Shown: in pieces, positions 1-5,984 of the stretch
Numbering within the stretch: position 1 is the stretch's first letter
Layout: each line of letters opens with the position of its first letter
From: an uncultured Sphingomonadales bacterium
GTDB lineage: Bacteria; Pseudomonadota; Alphaproteobacteria; Sphingomonadales; Sphingomonadaceae
Assembly: GCA_937898535.1 (NCBI GenBank)
Contig: CALDKP010000393.1
Location: 1 to 7,147, forward strand
Length of the DNA: 7,147 nt
Direction of reading: 5' to 3'
Made by a program: the position numbers and the translations under genes
Notes under the pieces: model-generated
What the model saw: only the letters and a program-made list of their open reading frames with translations
Database searches by the model: none
Told to the model about the DNA's origin: nothing

Positions 1-322
1 GCATGAGCCAAAGCGAAAGGACCAATGGCGTTAACAGCGCGCCCAACGTAGCCGACATGAACATCATCACGACTATCCAGCTGATGGTGCGCGCTGCCAT
101 TGGTCCGGCCCGCGCAGCTTCCGCGCTTTTGACTATTCCAGTGATAACCAATGCGACCACCAACGGAACAACAGTCATGCGCAAGCCGTTGAGCCATAAT
201 GTTCCCACAATATCGAGGATCAAATCCAGCTTTTCGCCAGCGGCAGGTGATAGCGCGGTCACGAAAATGCCGAGGGCAAGGCCAATAACAAGGGCGATAA
301 GAATACGGGTAGCGTTTGACAT
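1..322 (-). CDS. Dicarboxylate/amino acid:cation symporter (DAACS/SDF family), 5' part only
   Basis: The minus strand from an ATG at 322 translates without a stop to the window edge, giving 107 N-terminal residues. They begin MSNATRILIALVIGLALGIF, a hydrophobic first membrane helix. Around residues 46-60 comes an N-G-L-R-M-T-V-V-P-L-V-V segment, the signature of the second helix of GltP/DctA-type sodium- or proton-coupled symporters. A small Ala/Gly-rich loop (KSAEAARAGPMAARTISW) and a third helix follow. The family imports C4-dicarboxylates, glutamate/aspartate or neutral amino acids across the inner membrane; the substrate cannot be told because the C-terminal transport core lies outside the window. 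Full-length members are about 400-450 residues. No strong Shine-Dalgarno precedes the ATG, but no better in-frame start was found nearby. The gene is divergent from glmM. Confidence 0.85.
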   Translation of the reverse strand, partial: MSNATRILIALVIGLALGIFVTALSPAAGEKLDLILDIVGTLWLNGLRMTVVPLVVALVITGIVKSAEAARAGPMAARTISWIVVMMFMSATLGALLTPLVLSLWLM

Positions 323-347
323 AGGATCGGGTCTTGCCAGCGCATCG

Positions 348-364
348 CTCCCTATGCAAGGGAG
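348..364. repeat. Perfect 6-bp inverted repeat in the divergent intergenic region
   Basis: CTCCCT (348-353) and AGGGAG (359-364) are exact reverse complements separated by ATGCA. The repeat sits between the divergent symporter and glmM starts. It could be an operator or a small leader hairpin. No T-run follows on either strand, so it is not an intrinsic terminator. The biological role is a guess. Confidence 0.35.
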
Positions 365-408
365 AGGCTTAGCAGCGTGGAAATTCACAACGTGAACCGC
401 AGAATGGC

Positions 409-412
409 AGGA
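409..412 (+). promoter_or_regulatory. glmM ribosome binding site
   Basis: AGGA lies six bases before the ATG at 419. It supports that start over an in-frame GTG at 377, which would add 14 residues (MEIHNVNRRMAGTK) not seen in the family, whose members normally begin close to the K-Y-F-G-T-D-G-I-R-G motif. Confidence 0.6.
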
Positions 413-418
413 ACCAAA

Positions 419-1759
419 ATGGCGCGCAAATATTTCGGGACGGATGGCATCAGAGGGCGCACCAATATTGGCGCGATGACACCGGAAATGGCGATGAAGG
501 TTGGCCAGGCTGCAGGCACGCACTTCCTGCGCGGTGGGCATAAGCACCGCGTCGTCATTGGGAAAGATACGCGCCTGTCGGGCTATATGATCGAAAACGC
601 GCTGGTGGCTGGATTTACCAGCGTAGGCATGGATGTGGTCCAGTTTGGTCCGATTCCCACCCCCGCCGTTGCGCTCCTGACGCGGTCCATGCGGGCAGAC
701 CTCGGCGTGATGATCTCTGCCAGCCATAATCCCTATGAAGACAATGGTATTAAGCTGTTTGGACCCGACGGATATAAATTATCTGATGCCGATGAACGGG
801 CGATTGAAGCATTGCTCGACGAGAAACTGACGCTTGCTGACGCCCCGGATATTGGCCGTGCGCGTCGTATCGAAGACAGCCGTGGACGGTATATCCATGC
901 CGTGAAGGCGTCGGTGCCGGAACATATCCGTTTTGATGGACTGCATGTCGTGCTCGATTGCGCAAATGGCGCAGCGTATCAGGTCGCGCCTACCGCAATT
1001 TGGGAACTGGGTGCCAAGGTTACGTCAATCGGCGTTGAGCCAAATGGAAAGAACATCAACGACAAGGTTGGGTCAACGCATGTTGCGACGCTTCAGGAAA
1101 CCGTTGTTGCATCGGGCGCGGATATTGGGATTGCGCTTGACGGTGATGCCGACCGATTGATCGTTGTCGATGAACATGGCCAAGTGGTTGATGGTGACCA
1201 GATCATGGCTCTGCTTGGCTGCGCCATGAGCCGCGCGGGCAAACTTACCGGCGATGGTATCGTTGCGACCGTAATGTCGAACCTTGGGCTAGAGCGCTAT
1301 TTGGAGAGCCAGCATTTAAAACTCATCCGTGCAAAAGTGGGTGATCGCTATGTCCTCGAAGAAATGCGCAAGCACGGCATCAACGTCGGTGGCGAACAAT
1401 CGGGGCATATGATCCTTTTGGATCATGCGACAACTGGCGACGGCACGATCGCTGCGCTTCAAGTGTTGGCGCAACTCGTCGAGAGCGGGAAGCCAGCCAG
1501 TGAAGTGCTGCACCTGTTCGATCCCGTGCCGCAGCTTTTAAAGAATGTCCGCTTTTCGGGTGGGAAGCCACTCAATGATGCCCGCGTTCAGCAGGTTATA
1601 GCCGATGCTGAAGCCGAATTGGCTGGCAATGGCAGGCTTGTCATTCGCCCATCGGGTACCGAACCCGTCATCCGCGTCATGGCGGAGGGAGATGACGCCG
1701 CACAGGTCGAGCGGATTGTTGACGGCATATGTGACGCTGTGAGGGCAGCTGCGGCCTGA
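419..1759 (+). CDS. glmM: Phosphoglucosamine mutase GlmM
   Basis: GlmM interconverts glucosamine-6-phosphate and glucosamine-1-phosphate in the cytoplasm, a committed step toward UDP-GlcNAc for peptidoglycan and lipopolysaccharide. The 446-residue product matches the usual length of about 445-450. It starts MARKYFGTDGIRG, typical of the family. The catalytic phosphoserine loop ISASHN places the active serine at residue 102. The metal-binding loop DGDADR is at 241-246, the sugar-binding GEQSGH at 325-330, and the C-terminal phosphate-binding RPSGTEPVIRV at 410-420, so all four alpha-D-phosphohexomutase signatures are intact. In many bacteria the enzyme is activated by phosphorylation of this serine. 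It is the first gene of an apparent operon: its TGA shares one base with the ATG of the thiD frame (TGATG). Nothing unusual is seen in the protein. Confidence 0.98.
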   Translation: MARKYFGTDGIRGRTNIGAMTPEMAMKVGQAAGTHFLRGGHKHRVVIGKDTRLSGYMIENALVAGFTSVGMDVVQFGPIPTPAVALLTRSMRADLGVMISASHNPYEDNGIKLFGPDGYKLSDADERAIEALLDEKLTLADAPDIGRARRIEDSRGRYIHAVKASVPEHIRFDGLHVVLDCANGAAYQVAPTAIWELGAKVTSIGVEPNGKNINDKVGSTHVATLQETVVASGADIGIALDGDADRLIVVDEHGQVVDGDQIMALLGCAMSRAGKLTGDGIVATVMSNLGLERYLESQHLKLIRAKVGDRYVLEEMRKHGINVGGEQSGHMILLDHATTGDGTIAALQVLAQLVESGKPASEVLHLFDPVPQLLKNVRFSGGKPLNDARVQQVIADAEAELAGNGRLVIRPSGTEPVIRVMAEGDDAAQVERIVDGICDAVRAAAA

Positions 1760-2901
1760 TGCCTCACAACGCACCTGCGCGCATACTGATCATCGCTGGG
1801 TCCGACAGCGGCGGCGGCGCTGGTATTCAGGCGGATATTAAGACGGTAACCATGCTCGGCGGGCATGCGATGACGGCGATTACGGCAATCACCGCGCAGA
1901 ACACGCTGGGTGTCGATGCGGTGCATATGGTGCCAACGCAGATGGTCATGGACCAAATCGCGGCCGTCGTGAGCGATATTGGCGTGGACGCCGTAAAAAT
2001 CGGCATGATTGGAAATGCTGCGACGGCACATGCCGTTGCAGACAGTCTTTCGGAGCTGTCATGTCCGATCATATTCGACCCTGTTATGGTGGCAACGAGT
2101 GGCGCTGTGCTGGCTGATGCCGATACCATCTCCGCATTTGAGCGCCTTATGGGAATTGCGACACTGACGACGCCCAATCTGCCCGAACTGCAGGCGCTCG
2201 GCGGAAAAGACAGATTGTTGGAGCGGCGCATATCGTTGCTTATCAAAGGCGGACATGCGGACGGCGACCAGATCGTGGATGAATTGCACGTCGCGCCGGG
2301 CCAAAGCGAAAGTTGGAGTGACGCGCGGATTGAAACGCGCAGTACCCACGGAACGGGTTGCACGTTAGCAACGGCCATTGCGACGGGGTTGGGGCAGCGA
2401 ATGGAGTTGGTGCCAGCCATCGAACGTGCGCGCGTATTCGTGCGTTTGGCGCTACTCGACGCGCCTGGGCTTGGCCAAGGTCACGGGCCCATGGGGCACC
2501 AAGCCGTGCGCGAGGATGCGATGGTCGCTGGGCCTTCGCTCAATCACGTCACCGTTGGTTCCCGCAATTATGCGGCCTCGGTCGATTTTTACAAAGCGCT
2601 CGGTCTTCAACAGATCGTCGACAGCCCTGACAACGGTTACGCGCGGTTTGAAATGCCAAATGGTGTTACCTTTTCGATCCATCAAAATGATGACTGCGCA
2701 ACATCGACTATAGTCTATTTTGAAAGCAAGCGGCTGGATGCATGGGTGACGGAACTCACCAGCCAAGGATATGTTTTCGAACAAATGCCGCAGGATGAAA
2801 GCTGGGGTTGGCGCGAGGCGCGGCTGCTTGATCCCGCCGGGAATATGGTGTGCCTTTATCATGCCGGCGAGAACAGACGATATCCGGCCTGGCGCATATG
2901 A
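1759..2901 (+). CDS. thiD: ThiD (HMP/HMP-P kinase) fused in frame to a C-terminal VOC domain
   Basis: Residues 1-252 are a ribokinase-fold hydroxymethylpyrimidine/phosphomethylpyrimidine kinase, which phosphorylates HMP and then HMP-P for thiamin synthesis. Evidence is the N-terminal IIAGSDSGGGAGIQADIKT, the FDPVMVATSG segment (106-115), TPNLPE (138-143), the KGGH strand (163-166) and the anion-hole/catalytic HGTGCTL (197-203, Cys201). The stretch between TPNLPE and KGGH is about 10-15 residues shorter than in many ThiDs. Instead of stopping after GHGPMGHQAVR (241-251), the frame runs on into about 125 residues of a vicinal-oxygen-chelate (glyoxalase/bleomycin-resistance) fold: LNHVTVGSRNYAASVDFY at 261-278, FSIHQND at 305-311, IVYFES at 318-323 and LLDPAGNMVCLYH at 356-368. 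His263, His308 and Glu322 are candidate metal ligands. The start has no clear Shine-Dalgarno and is probably coupled to glmM; the stop overlaps the rnhB start (ATGA). ThiD is secure; the role of the VOC part is unknown. Confidence 0.92.
   Translation: MPHNAPARILIIAGSDSGGGAGIQADIKTVTMLGGHAMTAITAITAQNTLGVDAVHMVPTQMVMDQIAAVVSDIGVDAVKIGMIGNAATAHAVADSLSELSCPIIFDPVMVATSGAVLADADTISAFERLMGIATLTTPNLPELQALGGKDRLLERRISLLIKGGHADGDQIVDELHVAPGQSESWSDARIETRSTHGTGCTLATAIATGLGQRMELVPAIERARVFVRLALLDAPGLGQGHGPMGHQAVREDAMVAGPSLNHVTVGSRNYAASVDFYKALGLQQIVDSPDNGYARFEMPNGVTFSIHQNDDCATSTIVYFESKRLDAWVTELTSQGYVFEQMPQDESWGWREARLLDPAGNMVCLYHAGENRRYPAWRI
2512..2523 (+). promoter_or_regulatory. Internal ribosome binding site and ATG before the VOC domain
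   Basis: Within the fused frame, GAGG at 2512-2515 lies five bases before an in-frame ATG at 2521 (Met255). This is where a separate VOC gene would be expected to start, just after the normal ThiD C-terminus. It suggests the fusion arose by loss of a stop codon and that a free VOC protein of 126 residues may still be made. The signal is a short motif in coding sequence and could be chance. Confidence 0.45.
2521..2901 (+). other. VOC (glyoxalase-like) domain, possibly also an independent product
   Basis: This segment encodes one VOC module with the expected beta-alpha-beta-beta-beta order twice. An opening strand (LNHVTVGS) leads into helix AASVDFYKALGL, followed by strands ARFEMPNG and TFSIHQ. 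The second half has IVYFES, a helix LDAWVTELTSQG, and the closing EARLLDPAGNMVCLYH. VOC proteins act as paired modules on varied small molecules (glyoxalases, dioxygenases, fosfomycin or bleomycin resistance, epimerases). This one is not close enough to any named enzyme to assign a reaction. The position usually held by a C-terminal metal-ligand glutamate is in a Leu-Tyr-His context here, so metal binding is uncertain. A single module would need to dimerise to form an active site. Confidence 0.75.
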
Positions 2902-3479
2902 TTTTTGGCGTTGACGAGGCGGGGCGCGGACCACTTGCGGGGCCAGTGGTGGCTGCCGCGGTGTTATTGTGCAAGCCGCGCCCGTCTGGATTGGATGACA
3001 GCAAGAAATTAAGCGCCGCGCGCCGGGCCGAGTTGGAAGAAACCATCAAGCGCCGGTGCCAGTGGGCGGTGGGCGTGGTGGATGTTGATGACATCGACCG
3101 GTTGAACATATTCGGCGCGACGATGTTGGCGATGACGCGCGCGGTTGAGGGCTTGTGTGCCAAGATCGGGAGCGATCCAACGCAAGTGCTTGTCGATGGC
3201 AATATGACACCGTCGGGTCGTCGGCCTGAATGGCGGTGGAATGCGCGGGCCATTGTCGGCGGAGATGCCCTTGAGCCTTGCATTTCGGCGGCTTCGATAA
3301 TCGCGAAAGAGCATCGTGACCGGGTGATGTGCGAAGCGGCGCAGCAGCATCAACATTATGGTTGGGAACGGAACAAGGGGTACGGAATGCCGGACCATTT
3401 GGCCGCCTTGCGTTTGCACGGACCAACGCCGCTGCACCGCAAAAGCTTCGCGCCGGTGTCACAAATGCTTTTGTTGTGA
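2898..3479 (+). CDS. rnhB: Ribonuclease HII
   Basis: RNase HII cuts RNA in RNA/DNA hybrids and incises at single ribonucleotides embedded in DNA, starting ribonucleotide excision repair. The 193-residue product begins MIFGVDEAGRGPLAGPVV. The catalytic DEDD set is Asp6 and Glu7 in this motif, Asp100 in VLVDGN, and Asp123 in GGD; the conserved AASIIAKEHRD segment (131-141) and GYGMPDHL (161-168) are also present. Size fits the compact bacterial form of about 190-215 residues. The chosen ATG overlaps the preceding stop as ATGA, so translation is probably coupled to the thiD-VOC frame; no good Shine-Dalgarno is visible. An upstream in-frame start at 2850 would add 16 residues lying inside the VOC coding region and is unlikely. 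Confidence 0.96.
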   Translation: MIFGVDEAGRGPLAGPVVAAAVLLCKPRPSGLDDSKKLSAARRAELEETIKRRCQWAVGVVDVDDIDRLNIFGATMLAMTRAVEGLCAKIGSDPTQVLVDGNMTPSGRRPEWRWNARAIVGGDALEPCISAASIIAKEHRDRVMCEAAQQHQHYGWERNKGYGMPDHLAALRLHGPTPLHRKSFAPVSQMLLL

Positions 3480-3486
3480 GTTTTTT
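3459..3486 (+). terminator. Weak candidate intrinsic terminator at the end of rnhB
   Basis: TCACAA (3459-3464) pairs with TTGTGA (3474-3479) across a nine-base loop, followed by G and six T residues (3481-3486). The stem is only six base pairs, includes the rnhB stop codon and has two G-C pairs, so it would be weak. The T-run and position just at the end of the operon are the main support. Confidence 0.35.
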
Positions 3487-3494
3487 GTGTCAGT

Positions 3495-3657
3495 GAGTCA
3501 TTCGGGCAACACCACTACCTATTGAGTCCCTTCGGAATCGCAAGACTCCATATCTTGTGCCGGACTCCTTTCGTTCCACCTAAATGGCCCCAGATCGCGC
3601 GACTCGCCGTGAATCCTTATGTTATGAACGTCCTTGACCTTGCCGCCGCGCTGACTC
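3495..3657. promoter_or_regulatory. Cluster of eight GANTC sites upstream of ccrM
   Basis: GANTC occurs at 3495 (GAGTC), 3524 (GAGTC), 3535 (GAATC), 3544 (GACTC), 3563 (GACTC), 3601 (GACTC), 3611 (GAATC) and 3653 (GACTC). A hand scan of the rest of the window found only five more, near 652, 3765, 4453, 5238 and 6364. GANTC is the recognition site of CcrM, encoded immediately downstream. In Caulobacter, GANTC methylation in the ccrM promoter/leader lowers its transcription, and GcrA reads methylated GANTC at promoters. The cluster is therefore a probable methylation-sensitive control region. A precise -35/-10 pair could not be fixed, although TATGTT (3618-3623) lies just after the seventh site. 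Confidence 0.75.
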
Positions 3658-3678
3658 ATCGCAGCTTCATTCAGTTTT

Positions 3679-3684
3679 GAGGAG
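3679..3684 (+). promoter_or_regulatory. Strong ccrM ribosome binding site
   Basis: GAGGAG lies six bases before the GTG at 3691. This decides the start: the next in-frame ATG (Met29) would remove the strand that precedes the conserved MDCIEAM segment. Confidence 0.8.
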
Positions 3685-3690
3685 TGTGCC

Positions 3691-4821
3691 GTGGGCGTCA
3701 TCGAGAAAATCAGGCCAGCAGTAAAGTCGAAGCCTGTTGAGGTCCATGACCTGCCGCGGAACCAGATTCTGCGGATGGACTGCATCGAAGCCATGCGTTC
3801 GTTGCCCGATTGCTCCATCGACATGATCTTCGCTGACCCGCCCTATAATCTTCAACTTGGCGGGGACTTGCTGCGTCCCGATAACAGCAAGGTTGACGCT
3901 GTAAATGACGAATGGGACAAGTTTGCCAGCTTTGCCATTTACGACAAGTTCACCCGCGAATGGCTTGCTGAAGCGCGCCGCATTTTGAAACCCGATGGTT
4001 CATTGTGGGTGATCGGCAGCTATCACAACATTTTCCGCGTCGGCACCGCTGTGCAGGACGCCGGATACTGGATTTTGAACGATATCGTCTGGCGTAAGTC
4101 CAACCCGATGCCGAACTTCAAAGGTACGCGCTTCACCAATGCCCATGAGACGCTGATCTGGGCATCGAAAAGCGAGAAGTCGAAATACACATTTAACTAT
4201 CGTGCCATGAAGACGCTGAACGATGAGCTTCAGATGCGTTCCGACTGGTTGATCCCCATTTGCGGCGGACAAGAACGGTTGAAGCGCAATGGTACCAAGG
4301 CGCACCCAACGCAAAAGCCAGAAGCATTGCTGTACCGCATATTGCTAGCGTGCACGAAACCGGGTGACGTCGTGCTTGATCCGTTTTTCGGCACAGGGAC
4401 AACAGGCGCCGTTGCGCGCCGTCTCGGTCGTGACTGGATTGGTTGTGAACGCGAGTCTGTTTATTGCGAAGTCGCTGAAGAGCGCATCGCTGCCGCACTG
4501 CCGTTGGACGAAAGCGCCATCAAAACCATGCAGTCGCCAAAATCTGCACCAAAGGTCGCCTTTGGCCAATTGGTTGAGGCTGGTTATCTGAACCCCGGCA
4601 CGAAAATCTTCGATCGTAAGCGTAATTTTGAAGCCGTTGTCCGTGCTGACGGGTCTATCCTGTGCGGGGCCGTTGATGGTTCCATCCATAAGGTGGGTTC
4701 GACTATCCAAAATGCACCCAGCTGCAATGGATGGACGTACTGGCATTATGCCGCGGCGGACGGCGCGCTGAAGCCGATTGACGATTTGCGTCAGACCTAT
4801 TTGCTCGCAACGGAACCATGA
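3691..4821 (+). CDS. ccrM: Cell-cycle DNA adenine-N6 methyltransferase CcrM (GANTC)
   Basis: CcrM transfers a methyl group from S-adenosylmethionine to adenine in GANTC. In alphaproteobacteria it acts late in replication as a cell-cycle epigenetic regulator, with no partner restriction enzyme. The catalytic motif IV DPPY is at 49-52, within FADPPYNLQLGGDLLRPDNS. HPTQKPEALLYR (205-216) and the SAM-binding motif I DPFFGTGTTG (230-239) come after it, the order of beta-class enzymes. After a linker, residues 286-376 form the C-terminal RAMA domain, with SIHKVGS and APSCNGWTYWHY (342-353), needed for DNA binding in CcrM. The 376 residues exceed the Caulobacter enzyme (about 358) mainly by an N-terminal extension. 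Translation starts at GTG. It overlaps folP by four bases (ATGA). Regulation is probably through the GANTC cluster upstream. No restriction endonuclease gene is nearby, consistent with a solitary methyltransferase. Confidence 0.97.
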   Translation: MGVIEKIRPAVKSKPVEVHDLPRNQILRMDCIEAMRSLPDCSIDMIFADPPYNLQLGGDLLRPDNSKVDAVNDEWDKFASFAIYDKFTREWLAEARRILKPDGSLWVIGSYHNIFRVGTAVQDAGYWILNDIVWRKSNPMPNFKGTRFTNAHETLIWASKSEKSKYTFNYRAMKTLNDELQMRSDWLIPICGGQERLKRNGTKAHPTQKPEALLYRILLACTKPGDVVLDPFFGTGTTGAVARRLGRDWIGCERESVYCEVAEERIAAALPLDESAIKTMQSPKSAPKVAFGQLVEAGYLNPGTKIFDRKRNFEAVVRADGSILCGAVDGSIHKVGSTIQNAPSCNGWTYWHYAAADGALKPIDDLRQTYLLATEP

Positions 4822-5909
4822 GCAAAATCTATCTTCGTCCCACCGGCTTTGTGGAAAGCCCTCAGCGGCACGAAGGTGAATGCTTGCGGCTCGCAGGCCA
4901 TATGCTGTGGTTCTCGCAATTTGAGGTTATCCAACGAACCGCATCATCGACACATCGGCAGATGGTATCTGTCAGCCAATGGGACAAATATACGGCCGGA
5001 CTTCCTGATGGAGAGCAGCAAAAGGCGGCCATATTGGTCGAGCGCATCACCGCGGCCCGGCCAGCCCTGCAAATGGGCGCGCGGACAATCAGGCTCGATC
5101 AGCCGCATGTGATGGGCATCATTAACGCCACGCCTGATAGCTTCTCTGATGGTGGGAGGAATGTTGACGTAGAAGTGGCCGCCGAAGCCGCCTTCGCGAT
5201 GTCGAGCGCGGGGGCTGCGATTATCGACATTGGCGGTGAGTCCACACGCCCCGGCGCGCCACTTGTGTGGGAAGGCGATGAACTCGCCCGCGTGGAACCG
5301 CTTGTACGTAGATTGTCGGGGGCAGGGACAGCGGTTTCTATCGACACGCGTAAAGCCTCAGTCATGGAGTGCGCGGTTCGCGCTGGCGCGGCGATGATTA
5401 ACGATATCTCTGCATTGCTATATGACGATCGGGCGCTTGAAGTCGCGCGCGTCAACGACGTTCCTGTTGTCCTGATGCATGCACCCAGCCAGAGCAGTGA
5501 CCCGCATAAGGGTGGCATTTACGAAGATGTTGTTTGCGACGTTTTTGACTGGCTTGAACAACGCATCGCCAAAGTTGAAGCGTCGGGCATAAAGCGCGAC
5601 AAAATACTCGTCGATCCGGGCATTGGCTTTGGTAAGTCGCTGACCGAAAACCTCGCGATCATTAATAATTTGTCTGTCTACCATGGACTGGGCTGCGCAT
5701 TATTGTTTGGCGCGAGCAGGAAGCGGCTAATCGGCGCACTGTCCAATGAGGCGGATGCGCAACACCGTTTGGGTGGGTCCATTTTTCTGGCGATGAAGGC
5801 GGTTGAACAAGGCGCGCATATCATTCGGGTGCATGATACTGCTGAAACGGTTCAAGCCGTGCAGGTATGGCGTGGGATGCGCGATGCGGCGTTGACAGCG
5901 ATCGCCTAA
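4818..5909 (+). CDS. folP: Dihydropteroate synthase with N-terminal extension
   Basis: FolP condenses 6-hydroxymethyl-dihydropterin pyrophosphate with p-aminobenzoate to form dihydropteroate in folate synthesis, and is the sulfonamide target. Of 363 residues, the TIM-barrel core starts near residue 97: GIINATPDSFSDGG (100-113), GGESTRPGA (139-147), SIDTRKA (174-180), DPGIGFGKS (266-274), GASRKRLIG (298-306) and IIRVHD (335-340). Typical enzymes are about 270-280 residues; residues 1-95 form an extension beginning MSKIYLRPTGFV and containing MLWFSQFEVIQR, of unknown role, which I recall from alphaproteobacterial FolPs. The usual MHM-Q-G-type loop reads LMHAPSQSSDPH (219-230), seemingly an alphaproteobacterial variant. 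The ATG overlaps the ccrM stop (ATGA), implying coupled translation; no folK or folB neighbour is present. Confidence 0.95.
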   Translation: MSKIYLRPTGFVESPQRHEGECLRLAGHMLWFSQFEVIQRTASSTHRQMVSVSQWDKYTAGLPDGEQQKAAILVERITAARPALQMGARTIRLDQPHVMGIINATPDSFSDGGRNVDVEVAAEAAFAMSSAGAAIIDIGGESTRPGAPLVWEGDELARVEPLVRRLSGAGTAVSIDTRKASVMECAVRAGAAMINDISALLYDDRALEVARVNDVPVVLMHAPSQSSDPHKGGIYEDVVCDVFDWLEQRIAKVEASGIKRDKILVDPGIGFGKSLTENLAIINNLSVYHGLGCALLFGASRKRLIGALSNEADAQHRLGGSIFLAMKAVEQGAHIIRVHDTAETVQAVQVWRGMRDAALTAIA

Positions 5910-5970
5910 GCTACAGTTGTTTTGCTGCCTTGTTGATGGCTTTGCCGTCGCACAAAAAAGCACCAGATTT

Positions 5971-5978
5971 AGGAAGGA
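5971..5978 (+). promoter_or_regulatory. Ribosome binding site of the DUF2177 gene
   Basis: AGGAAGGA ends six bases before the ATG at 5985. It is a stronger purine tract than those of the overlapping upstream genes and fits independent translation after the 75-base gap following folP. No convincing terminator or promoter was recognised in that gap. Confidence 0.7.
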
Positions 5979-5984
5979 AACGAG

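Noticed and set aside
3..395. Plus-strand reading frame of 130 codons at the left edge
   Set aside because: Its product is low-complexity Thr/Ala/Ile-rich with no family resemblance, and the opposite strand encodes a clear symporter N-terminus over the same bases.
1588..2420. Two long minus-strand reading frames (147 and 197 codons) opposite glmM and thiD
   Set aside because: They lie antisense to well-conserved GlmM and ThiD sequence, have Ser/Ala/Arg-rich products typical of shadow frames, and show no domain features.
2756..3462. Minus-strand reading frames of 138-175 codons opposite rnhB
   Set aside because: All are explained as antisense to the RNase HII gene, with Arg/His/Pro-rich products and no recognisable motif.
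3634..3662. TTGACC at 3634-3639 as a -35 box for ccrM
   Set aside because: No acceptable -10 sequence lies at 16-18 bases downstream (the region reads CATCGC), so a promoter call was not supported.
3519..3824. Minus-strand reading frame of 101 codons over the ccrM upstream region
   Set aside because: Half of it is antisense to the conserved CcrM N-terminus and the remainder is the GANTC-rich control region; there is no supporting motif.
3691..4821. Possible restriction-modification system around the methyltransferase
   Set aside because: The enzyme has the CcrM layout with a RAMA domain, and neither neighbour resembles a restriction endonuclease, so a solitary regulatory methyltransferase fits better.
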